A DNA stretch of 64,000 bases, taken from positions 1 to 64,000 of the forward strand of contig JAEUTP010000010.1 in the NCBI GenBank assembly GCA_016787705.1. Reading direction: 5' to 3'. A program made the translations under genes and the position numbers. A model generated the notes under the pieces. It saw only the letters and a list, made by a program, of their open reading frames with translations. It did no database searches and had not been told where the DNA came from. Source of the DNA: Bacteroidia bacterium. Its GTDB lineage: Bacteria > Bacteroidota > Bacteroidia > B-17B0 > Aurantibacillaceae. Positions 18,701-25,996 of this stretch are shown here, in pieces; the first letter of the stretch is position 1; each line of letters starts with the position of its first letter.

Positions 18701-18800
18701 CAACACCATCCTTTACAGAATAATTATGAAAGTTATACTGCTGGGCAAAACCGCCAAAACAAATAAGCGCCAGAAAAAGATATGTAAACTGTTTTTTTAT
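15765..18800 (-). CDS. Propeller-type sensor histidine kinase (Reg_prop/Y_Y_Y/His_kinase), start codon apparently ATA
   Basis: A ~1011-residue sensor. In order: a signal peptide (KKQFTYLFLALICFGGFAQ); about fourteen two-component propeller repeats with WIGT/WFGT motifs; a Y_Y_Y domain (YQWKLEGSDKDWSPV); one membrane helix (WWFIGIIIISLFTIIFSVF); a coiled coil; a LytS-type kinase with NPHFIFNALNSIQSQ and N-box FIENAIKHGLK. The large exoplasmic propeller probably senses a glycan or envelope cue. The signal-peptide frame starts with ATA at 18800-18798 exactly where ATG is expected. The first conventional start, TTG at 18677, would delete the signal peptide and part of blade 1. I therefore extend the gene to 18800. 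Confidence 0.88.
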   Translation of the reverse strand: MKKQFTYLFLALICFGGFAQQYNFHNYSVKDGVAQSQVYSLLQDSRGYLWMGTQGGGMTSFDGVNFKTYTVKDGLSNNYIACIKEDEKHNLWIGTMNGICQYNGVGFKKYKLVGDSAQVSVKSIDFDSKGRKWIATNVGVLLLDDKGVTNVSEVLKDKKTVITSILVDKNDHVWYGKADGLYKIMKNNNSFQKVKYDKSNGFTNNSIPSIKQDAKGNLWIGTYGDGVYVYNGSRFYRIDLNLELYKQTVLDCYFDKRDNVWLATLNHGVAQYNTVSKTFAWITENEGLSNNHVRSIIQDKSGNYWFGTSGGGVCNYFGKQFTVYDKSSGLGGNFIYSIFRDSKQHLWVGTSDKGVTVFDSSRFVNYNALNGFADVKIKAINEDNAGNIYFGTDGQGVFVYNNEQGLVFNAITELNKKYIRAIVKDKDGNLWIATAGAGLYKLLLQGSPLLVNFNVKDGLLHPRLTALHYDKQGRLWYATENNLIGYLENNIFKRPFFSGNEIQSASSIRCFAEDDNGYLWAGTGGDGLLSFPLYQGDLKLKKYDHTNGLTSSNIYLLKFDNSNNLFVGSETGLDHIYFDAERKPKGIRHYSKGEGFTGIETCQNSVFKDDDGSIWFGTINGLTKYNPDNLVKNENEPVTTITDVKLFNVTISQTEYKKFAGDWNKIVGLELPFDQNNLSFDFTGINFSNPDAVKYQWKLEGSDKDWSPVTAQKNVNYSNLGSGNYTFMVKACNEDGVWNKQPVTFKFYISPPFWKSWWFIGIIIISLFTIIFSVFKWRVNRIKSKAEEMQKKLQLEKEVVELEQKALRLQMNPHFIFNALNSIQSQIGTDNEQAARYYLAKFSHLMRQILDNSRNTSISLEEEINTLENYLLIEKFCNGDRFDYKITMDDAIEKDYVKIPPMLLQPFIENAIKHGLKYIDNKKGLIEVNFSEKNNFLECSVTDNGIGRVKAEELNKVSKETYHKSTALLVTQERLDLLKEDENVRSLEIIDLYDTTGSAIGTKVIVRIPIT

Positions 18801-18911
18801 AAAAAGGAGTAATTCAATTAATCAAAGATAAAAAACACTTTCCACTAAAAGGGCAGCGAATAATAAAAGGCCAAAAAATTGTTTTTTATGTCTCTTACTT
18901 TTATTCTGTAA

Positions 18912-21290
18912 ATGATAAAATCTGCTTTTAAAACCTATAAAAAACATAAAACTCCCATTAAAAAGTGGCGAAACAGGTTGTTATTATTGGGCCTTGTGGC
19001 TTTTTGCACTTGGTACGTCAATTGCCTGCCCGATCAATTATTTAATAATAGCACCTCTACCGTTTTGTTGGATAAAGATGGCAATTTGCTGGGGGCTAAA
19101 ATCGCCGCAGATGGCCAATGGCGGTTTAGTCCGGGCAAAAATATTCCTTCAAAATTTGAGACCTGTCTTTTAGAGTTTGAAGACAGGAATTTTTACAGCC
19201 ATTATGGTATTAGCGCAAAAGGTATTGGCAGGGCTATTTCACAAAATTTTAAACACAAACGGGTAGTGAGTGGGGGTAGCACAATAACCATGCAGTTGGC
19301 AAGGATAATGAAAAAAAATCCGGCACGTACAATCAGTGAAAAAGTATTGGAAATGATGTTGGCCACGCGCATGGAAATTCGCTTTGATAAGAGCGAGATC
19401 TTAAATTTTTATGCCGCAAATGCACCTTTTGGCAATAATGTGGTTGGCCTTGAAGCTGCGTCGTGGCGGTATTTTGGTCGCAACCCCAATTCTTTAAGCT
19501 GGGCCGAAAGTGCTACCCTTGCCGTGCTGCCAAATGCGCCCGGACTTATTTATCCGGGTAAAAATCATAAGCGTTTGCTCGATAAACGTAACCGTTTATT
19601 AAAACGTTTATACGACATAAAAAAAATAGATGAAACTACTTTTCAGTTAGCGCTTTCTGAACCTTTACCTGAAAAACCTCTTGCTCTTCCGCAACTGACA
19701 CCTCATTTATTAGCCAGGCTTATTAAAGAAGGCTATAAAGGGAAAACCATACAAAGTACTATTGATAATAACCTACAACAAAAAGCCGTACAGCTCTTAC
19801 AATCGCATAGTGAACGTATGCAGGAAAATAAAATTTATAATGGGGCTGTTATAATCACATCAGTAAAAACCGGAAAAGTTTTAGCTTACGTTGGCAATAC
19901 GCATTCGGATAATAAAGAATACAGCAGCGATGTAGACTGTATTATGGCACCAAGAAGCACAGGCAGCATTTTAAAACCTTTTTTGTACACCAAATGTTTG
20001 GAGGACGGTTTGATAACACCAAACATGTTAGTACCAGATATTCCAACACAATTTGGAAGCTTTTCTCCAAAAAATTTTACCAAACAATACGATGGCGCCG
20101 TTGCGGCAAATAAGGCTTTAGCAAGAAGCTTGAATATTCCTATGGTAAGAATGCTAAATGAGTACGGTTTGGAAAAATTTCATCGCGATCTTAAAAATTA
20201 CGGTATTACAACATTGCACAAACCTGCAAAACATTATGGTCTTTCGTTAATTTTAGGTGGTGCCGAGGCCAGACTTGATGAGCTTTGTACTGCCTATACA
20301 CAAATGGCGCAAGAACTAAAGTTGGGAATAAAAAAGGATCTTTTATTTGTGAACGAAAAAAATAAAAAACAGAACAAAAGAACCAAACAAAAAAACAATT
20401 ATAAAAGCAAGAGCGATAAAGCATCCATTTACTGTACTTTTCAGGCAATGGTAGATGTTAACCGGCCTGATGAGGATGGTAACTGGCGTGCATTCTCCTC
20501 CTCACAAAAAATTGCATGGAAAACCGGCACCAGTTTTGGATTCAGGGATGCCTGGGCCATTGGTGTAACGCCAGATTATGTTGTTGCCGTTTGGGTTGGT
20601 AATGCAGATGGTGAAGGAAGGCCGGGTTTAACTGGCATAAAAGCCGCTGCACCCCTATTGTTCGATCTGTTTGCACAACTTCCGCGCTCGCAAGCCTGGT
20701 TTACTGAACCCCATGAAGTAATGAGTAACATAGCTATTTGCGCAGAGAGCGGCCACCGAGCATCAGAACTTTGCGGAAAAACTGAATTGACCTGGATGCC
20801 AAAAAATTGTTTAAACACAACATCCTGTCCCTATCATCAAATAGTGCATCTTACAAAAAATAATTTACAAAGAGTTGATAGCGATTGCGAGGCAATTTAT
20901 AATATGAAACATGTGAGCTGGTTTGTTTTGCCACCATTAATTGAACGCTATTATAAATTTAATCACCCAAATTATAAAGTATTACCGGATTTTAAACCCG
21001 AATGTCTTTCTAAAATTTCAGATAGGGCTATTGTTGTATTATACCCAAAACCAAATAGCAAAATTTATGTGCCTGTTGAAATTAATGGCAAAACAGGAAA
21101 AACAGTTTTTGAAGCTACGCATAGAAATATTAATACCAAAATTTACTGGCATTTGGATGAGGAGTTTATTGGAGCAACAAAAGAAATTCATCAGCTGGCC
21201 TTGAATCCAACTGTGGGTAAACATAATCTTTTATTGGTTGATGAAAATGGTATTTCTTTATCAATGAAATTTGAAACATTAGGAAAATAA
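18912..21290 (+). CDS. pbpC: Penicillin-binding protein 1C
   Basis: A 792-residue bifunctional class A PBP that polymerises and, in some homologues, cross-links peptidoglycan. After an N-terminal membrane helix (residues ~22-38), the glycosyltransferase domain shows EDRNFYSHYG (90-99) and the STITMQLAR motif. The transpeptidase domain has the SxxK Ser352/Lys355 in GSILKP, SLN, and KTGT at 537-540. The C-terminal ~90 residues match the PBP1C-specific BiPBP_C beta domain. PBP1C is classically paired with alpha-2-macroglobulin, present here at 8647-14337. A Lys/Asn-rich insertion near residues 480-500 is unusual. It is divergent from the propeller kinase. Confidence 0.95.
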   Translation: MIKSAFKTYKKHKTPIKKWRNRLLLLGLVAFCTWYVNCLPDQLFNNSTSTVLLDKDGNLLGAKIAADGQWRFSPGKNIPSKFETCLLEFEDRNFYSHYGISAKGIGRAISQNFKHKRVVSGGSTITMQLARIMKKNPARTISEKVLEMMLATRMEIRFDKSEILNFYAANAPFGNNVVGLEAASWRYFGRNPNSLSWAESATLAVLPNAPGLIYPGKNHKRLLDKRNRLLKRLYDIKKIDETTFQLALSEPLPEKPLALPQLTPHLLARLIKEGYKGKTIQSTIDNNLQQKAVQLLQSHSERMQENKIYNGAVIITSVKTGKVLAYVGNTHSDNKEYSSDVDCIMAPRSTGSILKPFLYTKCLEDGLITPNMLVPDIPTQFGSFSPKNFTKQYDGAVAANKALARSLNIPMVRMLNEYGLEKFHRDLKNYGITTLHKPAKHYGLSLILGGAEARLDELCTAYTQMAQELKLGIKKDLLFVNEKNKKQNKRTKQKNNYKSKSDKASIYCTFQAMVDVNRPDEDGNWRAFSSSQKIAWKTGTSFGFRDAWAIGVTPDYVVAVWVGNADGEGRPGLTGIKAAAPLLFDLFAQLPRSQAWFTEPHEVMSNIAICAESGHRASELCGKTELTWMPKNCLNTTSCPYHQIVHLTKNNLQRVDSDCEAIYNMKHVSWFVLPPLIERYYKFNHPNYKVLPDFKPECLSKISDRAIVVLYPKPNSKIYVPVEINGKTGKTVFEATHRNINTKIYWHLDEEFIGATKEIHQLALNPTVGKHNLLLVDENGISLSMKFETLGK

Positions 21291-21421
21291 ATAATTTAAC
21301 CTCTCACTTTGGGGCAATTCAAACCCATAAACAGTTTATTTGGATTGATTTTTTAGCTGGCATTAAAATTGAAACGTATAATTAGTATTAGAAGTAATTA
21401 TAAATTTTAAAAAATAATGTC

Positions 21422-21904
21422 ATGGAAACTAGTCAGGTATATACCAGGGAAAAACATTTAAAAAGAAGTAATTCTCAATTGTCAACTATCAGTATTGGTG
21501 TTGGATTAGCTACTTCATTTGCTTTAGTTATTTATTTTGTATTGATAAGAACATTTGCCTTAGAAAGCATCTTCTATTTACGGCTGGTTAATGCCGTTAT
21601 ATTATTGGCCGGATTACTTATTGGTGAGCGTTTATGCAGTAGCCGCATTGCCCATAAAATTGATTATTTAAAGGGTATACGAATAGGCACACAAATAACA
21701 CTTGCGGCAACTATTCCCTACAGCATTTTTATTTGGACGTATTTAAAAATGGATTCAGAGTTACTGGCTTTTATTCAAAATACAAATTTTGGAAGATACC
21801 TTAATCCATTGCCTGCATGCGCTGCCGGCATTGTAGCAATTGAAGGTTTTGTATCAGGTTTAGTTTTAACTTACGTGATAATGCCTTATTTTAAAAGAAA
21901 ATAA
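21422..21904 (+). CDS. Four-helix membrane protein, function unknown
   Basis: A 160-residue integral membrane protein with four hydrophobic segments (around residues 24-45, 50-68, 87-108 and 134-156) and basic loops. The size and topology are similar to DUF4199-type Bacteroidota membrane proteins, but I cannot assign the family by motif. It starts with ATG 132 bp after pbpC and precedes a universal stress protein by 66 bp; the two may share a transcript. No catalytic residues are apparent. Confidence 0.6.
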   Translation: METSQVYTREKHLKRSNSQLSTISIGVGLATSFALVIYFVLIRTFALESIFYLRLVNAVILLAGLLIGERLCSSRIAHKIDYLKGIRIGTQITLAATIPYSIFIWTYLKMDSELLAFIQNTNFGRYLNPLPACAAGIVAIEGFVSGLVLTYVIMPYFKRK

Positions 21905-21970
21905 ATTGATGTTTTAAAACTTTAAAACAAAAGATCAACCGGATTGTTAAACGTTAAAATACGGGAAGTC

Positions 21971-22804
21971 ATGAAAACGATATTTGTGCCTACAGACTTT
22001 TCAGGTGCATCACGAAACGCATCTATCTATGCAGCTGAATTTGCAAAAATAATGCAGTGCCAGGTTGTTTTATTTCACTCTTATGCAGTGCCAATAGTTA
22101 TAGCATCAGATATGCCAACTACGGTAATGATGGATCCGGCAGTGTTAAGGCAAGAAACCTTAACCCTTTTAAAAACAGAAGCGGAAGCCGTAGAACAAAT
22201 TACCGGAACTAAATTATCGTATGAAGTTGTAGAAGGAGATATTGTGAACGAGATCATTGAATTAGAAAGAACCAAGAACCCTGATCTTATAATCATGGGG
22301 ATACAGGAAAGTAGCGCTGTAAGCGAATATATAATTGGCAGTACTGCTACAGATGTTATAAGGCAAAGCCTTACCCCTGTAATGGTAATTCCGTTACAGG
22401 CAAAATTCAAACAATTCAAAAAAATAGTGCTCGCAACAGATTACAGCCTTGGAACAGATACCCATTTACTGGAACCCATCAAAGAATTTTGCAGGATTTT
22501 TTATTCAAAACTGTTTATTTTAAATGTTGTTAAAGAGCTTGAATTAATTGGTATAGAAAAAGAAGTATCGCGGATGCGGATACAAAATTATTTTGAAAAT
22601 CTTGAACACAAACATTATTACCTGGAAGACAATGACATCATTCATGGTTTAAATAATTTTATTGACGAATATAGCATTGATATAATAGCAATGCTTCCAC
22701 ACAGGCATAATTTATTTTCAAGACTATTTAAAGAAGGAAATACCAAAAAAATGGCCTTTCATACCCATATTCCTTTGCTTACTCTACCATCAAGAAGTTT
22801 TTAA
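21971..22804 (+). CDS. Two-domain universal stress protein (UspA)
   Basis: A 277-residue tandem UspA protein. Each half starts with a beta strand and the UspA motif (KTIFVPTDFSGASRNA; KKIVLATDYSLGTDT). The first half ends in the ATP-binding-type loop GSTATDVIRQSLTPVMVIP. The second half is shorter and lacks a clear G-2x-G-9x-G loop, ending SRLFKEGNTKKMAFHTHIPLLTLP. A TTG at 21944 would add nine residues, but ATG 21971 begins the domain directly. Such proteins respond to stress or stationary phase. The location beside the signalling cluster is suggestive only. Confidence 0.9.
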   Translation: MKTIFVPTDFSGASRNASIYAAEFAKIMQCQVVLFHSYAVPIVIASDMPTTVMMDPAVLRQETLTLLKTEAEAVEQITGTKLSYEVVEGDIVNEIIELERTKNPDLIIMGIQESSAVSEYIIGSTATDVIRQSLTPVMVIPLQAKFKQFKKIVLATDYSLGTDTHLLEPIKEFCRIFYSKLFILNVVKELELIGIEKEVSRMRIQNYFENLEHKHYYLEDNDIIHGLNNFIDEYSIDIIAMLPHRHNLFSRLFKEGNTKKMAFHTHIPLLTLPSRSF

Positions 22805-23008
22805 AATGCTTTAAAACGTATGCTGTTTTATTTTGCCTTTTTTAGGATGATCAAACAAATTGTTTATTTTTTAACACAAAATAATTAAGAAAAAACTATA
22901 CGTTTTTGTCACTTTTTTATTTAGCTGTCGTATATATAGATAAATACTACCAAATCGCAAGAGCTATGGCTGTATATTTTAACAGCAATTAAACCTGTGG
23001 TAAAAAGG

Positions 23009-23704
23009 ATGATATTAAAATGTGCTATAATAGATGACGACCCTTTTTTTACTGAACTGATATCACATTATCTTTCAAAGGTAGAGGGTATAAAATGCTG
23101 CGGTATCTATCATACAGCTTTTGATGCTTTGAATAAAATAAATTTTCAGGATATTGATTTTCTTTTTTTGGACATTGAAATGCCGGATATGAATGGTCTC
23201 GAATTTTTAAAAAACCTGAACACATTCACGGCAATAGTTTTTGTATCAGGTAAAAAAACTTATGGCGTTGATGCTTTTGACAATAATGCTATTGATTATT
23301 TATATAAACCTGTATCGTTTGCAAGATTTTTAAAATGTGTAAACAAAATAAAAACACATTTTGAACTTACAAAAAGTGTTACACAAACAAAGCAACAAAA
23401 TATTTTTATAAAACATAATGGCATTCATATACGACTGGCAGTAGATGATATTTTTGTGATAAGAGCTCATGACAATGATGTAACGTTAAATACAAATGTA
23501 CGCTCTTACAAAACACATTTAAGATTAAAAGATATTTATGAGATGTTGCCGTTAAATGATTTTATGCAGGTACACAGATCCTTTATTGTACAACTAGCAA
23601 AGATAGATAAAGTAGATGGTGAGATAATTGAAATTAACGGTCGAACCATACCCGTAAGCAGAACCTATCTTGGAGAGCTTTATGAACGCTTAAAAATAAG
23701 ATAG
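23009..23704 (+). CDS. LytTR family response regulator
   Basis: A 231-residue receiver plus LytTR DNA-binding protein: acidic pocket DDD at 9-11, phospho-acceptor Asp55 in FLFLDIEMPD, Lys in DYLYKPV, and a LytTR domain from about residue 135 ending NDFMQVHRSFIVQL...IPVSRTYLGELYE. An in-frame GTG at 22997 would add four residues. It is immediately followed by the decayed Hpt gene at 23705-24048, so it may once have been part of a phosphorelay. No cognate histidine kinase is adjacent on this strand. Confidence 0.9.
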   Translation: MILKCAIIDDDPFFTELISHYLSKVEGIKCCGIYHTAFDALNKINFQDIDFLFLDIEMPDMNGLEFLKNLNTFTAIVFVSGKKTYGVDAFDNNAIDYLYKPVSFARFLKCVNKIKTHFELTKSVTQTKQQNIFIKHNGIHIRLAVDDIFVIRAHDNDVTLNTNVRSYKTHLRLKDIYEMLPLNDFMQVHRSFIVQLAKIDKVDGEIIEINGRTIPVSRTYLGELYERLKIR

Positions 23705-24048
23705 AATGGATGGAAAGGCTTAAAAGAATTATCTGGATTGTGATAATAGTTTTTTATTAAGCCAGGCACATAAATTTATTAAAGAACTTACTGATACTAC
23801 CAATAAAATAATATTTGCCTGGCAAAATCAAAATTTAACAAGCATAAAAATAAATGCTCATAAACTTTTAAGTTCAGTACGAACGTTACAGGTAAAAGAA
23901 TTAGCTATATACCTTGAAAAAAAACAGAAACAGCTGCCATGGCCAAAACCGTTTCACCCAAATTAGAAGAAGAATTAAACAGCTTTACAGAGCAGTGAAA
24001 CAGGTAATAAATCACGTGCGCCTTGCGATCGAAGAATTAGAAAACTGA
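23705..24048 (+). pseudogene. Decayed Hpt (histidine phosphotransfer) gene with two frameshifts
   Basis: Three frames carry successive pieces of one Hpt-like protein. Frame 1 reads NYLDCDNSFLLSQAHKF...LTSIKINAHKLLSSVRTL, containing the Hpt phospho-site motif AHKLLSS. It shifts at an eight-A run (23917-23924) into TETAAMAKTVSPKLEEEL, and again at 23990-23996 (TTTACAGAGCAGTGA) into VKQVINHVRLAIEELEN, stopping at 24048. A stop at 23721-23723 also separates the plausible N-terminus. The intact Hpt protein at 28792-29172 has the same layout. The A8 run makes an assembly indel possible for the first shift, but not so easily for the second. Confidence 0.6.
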
Positions 24049-24615
24049 TTCACCTCCAAATTGCGTCTTTTCACCACTATTTTATTACTATCTATACCAT
24101 TTGTGTATTCTTCATCTTTGCATTTACGTATAATATATATAACTACAGTACGCTAAAATGATTTCAGTTAAAACATAAAAAAATAACCTTAATAAAGCCA
24201 TTGAATAAACAATAGAATTTGGGTTTACAAAACAATTAATATTGGTAAACGGCATGCTCAAAAAATTGGCGAATGGAAAGAAGTTTTTTAAAGAAGGATT
24301 CCTATTTTAAAAACATTTCCTATTATTTACGATATCGAGCATAAATTAAGCATCTCTTAAGTTGTGTTAAATGATGGAACTTTGGGTACTTATTAAAAGA
24401 ACAAAAAGACAGTTGAGAAGAAAATTATTTAAAGTAGAATAACGTACTCATTTTGAAAATAATTACACATAACTAATAACAAAATAAAAAAACGCATCGG
24501 TTTAAAGGTTTTAACATGCTGTAAATTAGCCGGTTAAAACCAACAAGTTAACTGTAACTACGGCACGCTATTTGGCATTATACATATAATTATAAACTCT
24601 TAAATATCAGTACTC
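24049..24615. other. 567-bp gene-poor segment with possible gene remains
   Basis: No ORF of useful length was found on either strand. Short protein-like fragments occur in different frames at about 24240-24420 (for example HAQKIGEWKE, then KTFPIIYDIEHKLSIS, then VVLNDGTLGTY), each ended by stops. This pattern fits a second decayed gene after the Hpt pseudogene, but the family is not recognisable. The rest is AT-rich non-coding sequence. Confidence 0.3.
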
Positions 24616-25218
24616 ATGAAACCACTCATTGTTTTTTATTCCGTTTGTATTTTAATATTTTATAGTCTTATTGTATACATCGGGCACCGTAATAAAAATT
24701 ACAGAACTGAGCGTAGCGGCTTACTCCAGGATGTAACCGTACCTTCTGCTGACTATAAAATAAGCAAAGCAAAGATGCTCTCACAAGATTTTGACAATGC
24801 GAAAATTTATGTAAAAATGAAAGAACCAAAAATGGCGGCCGATGAAATTTATAAAGCAATTATTTTATTGGCAGGCAATGCCGGTGATGATGAAACTTAT
24901 GCCAATTCAACATTAAACAATATTTTAAAAGACCTTAGCATTTGTTACCTTGATCTTGCAAGGCATGATAAAACAGAATTAAATACGGATAAAATATTTG
25001 AAAGTTCAGAATTATTTATTGCGTATGGATATATTCAACGATCAAGAAAAGAAATTAAGAAAAGAAATTTGTATGAGGCTTTGGAAAATATTACAAAAGC
25101 ACAGGAATGTTTGGCCTTATCGGCTAAATATGTAGAAGGAAAAGATCTTAAAACTCACATAAAATTATTAAATGAGACCAAAGCACTTTTGACTATTTTA
25201 ACACCTGAAAAAAAATAA
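24616..25218 (+). CDS. Membrane-anchored helical protein, 200 aa
   Basis: An N-terminal membrane helix (LIVFYSVCILIFYSLIVYIG, residues 4-23) anchors a soluble all-helical domain with TPR-like spacing (DFDNAKIYVKMKEPKMAADEIYKAIILL; ALENITKAQECLALSAKYVEGKDL). I do not recognise the family. It lies at the start of the signalling cluster, between degenerate sequence and a receiver gene. It could be a scaffold or sensor partner, which is speculation. No signal-peptidase site is obvious, so it is probably membrane-bound with the C-terminal domain inside or in the periplasm. Confidence 0.55.
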   Translation: MKPLIVFYSVCILIFYSLIVYIGHRNKNYRTERSGLLQDVTVPSADYKISKAKMLSQDFDNAKIYVKMKEPKMAADEIYKAIILLAGNAGDDETYANSTLNNILKDLSICYLDLARHDKTELNTDKIFESSELFIAYGYIQRSRKEIKKRNLYEALENITKAQECLALSAKYVEGKDLKTHIKLLNETKALLTILTPEKK

Positions 25219-25511
25219 TACTAAACAATTTTGATGCCCTGTTTGTTTTAAATATCATTATACAAAATGATGAATTGGAAAAATGATCACCTTAGTTATA
25301 AATACAGTTCAATACCTAGTCGATAATTTTTATACCACCTCTTTACCCGGTTATACTTTAAAGCCGGTTGATCTTGATTTTAACACCTGCCCACAAAAGA
25401 AACGCTCTTTTTGCAAAGGTATTGGCAAAACACCAAAACGATCAGTTATTAATCATTTAAAATGTAAATTAAAAAAACGTCATACACATCTAAAGCTTAA
25501 AATCCATTCCT

Positions 25512-25931
25512 ATGAAAACTCCAAATCATTTTAATGTTATTGTTTTAGAAGATAGCGATTTTTACAATAGCATACTTACCCGACAGTTACAAACTTACAC
25601 AGATTCAATTGCAGCTGATAAACATTTTAGTTATGATATACAATCGTATACAAATATTGGTGACTGCATACGAAATTTAAAACCCGAAACAGATATTGCA
25701 TTTCTTGATTATTACCTTAATGATGGCAATGCGTTGGATGTGATGAAAAAAATAAAACAACGCTGCATAGATTGCAAGATCATTATCCTGTCACAAATAA
25801 AAACCATACGAATCTCGTTACAAACTTTAAATGAAGGAGCTTCAGACTTCATAAGTAAGGATCGTTATACCCTTGCAAGATGCTGTTATATTTTAGAAGA
25901 AATAATACACCAGCGCTTAGGCTCACAATAA
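25512..25931 (+). CDS. Stand-alone receiver-domain response regulator
   Basis: A 139-residue single-domain response regulator: acidic pocket Glu13/Asp14, phospho-acceptor Asp66 in IAFLDYYLNDG, and the conserved Lys in DFISKDRY. No output domain is present. It probably passes phosphate to, or receives it from, a kinase or Hpt protein, in CheY/Spo0F style. The HAMP-PAS kinase begins 66 bp downstream on the same strand and is the natural partner. Confidence 0.9.
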   Translation: MKTPNHFNVIVLEDSDFYNSILTRQLQTYTDSIAADKHFSYDIQSYTNIGDCIRNLKPETDIAFLDYYLNDGNALDVMKKIKQRCIDCKIIILSQIKTIRISLQTLNEGASDFISKDRYTLARCCYILEEIIHQRLGSQ

Positions 25932-25996
25932 TATTTCTGTCTTCATAATTACTTGTTATACTTTTTTTGTTAATTTAGAGTGTATATATAATAATC

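Noticed and set aside
25283-25534. 83-codon frame before the receiver gene
   Set aside because: It overlaps the start of the well-supported receiver at 25512, has no domain character, and its composition (Lys/His-rich tail) looks like out-of-frame reading.
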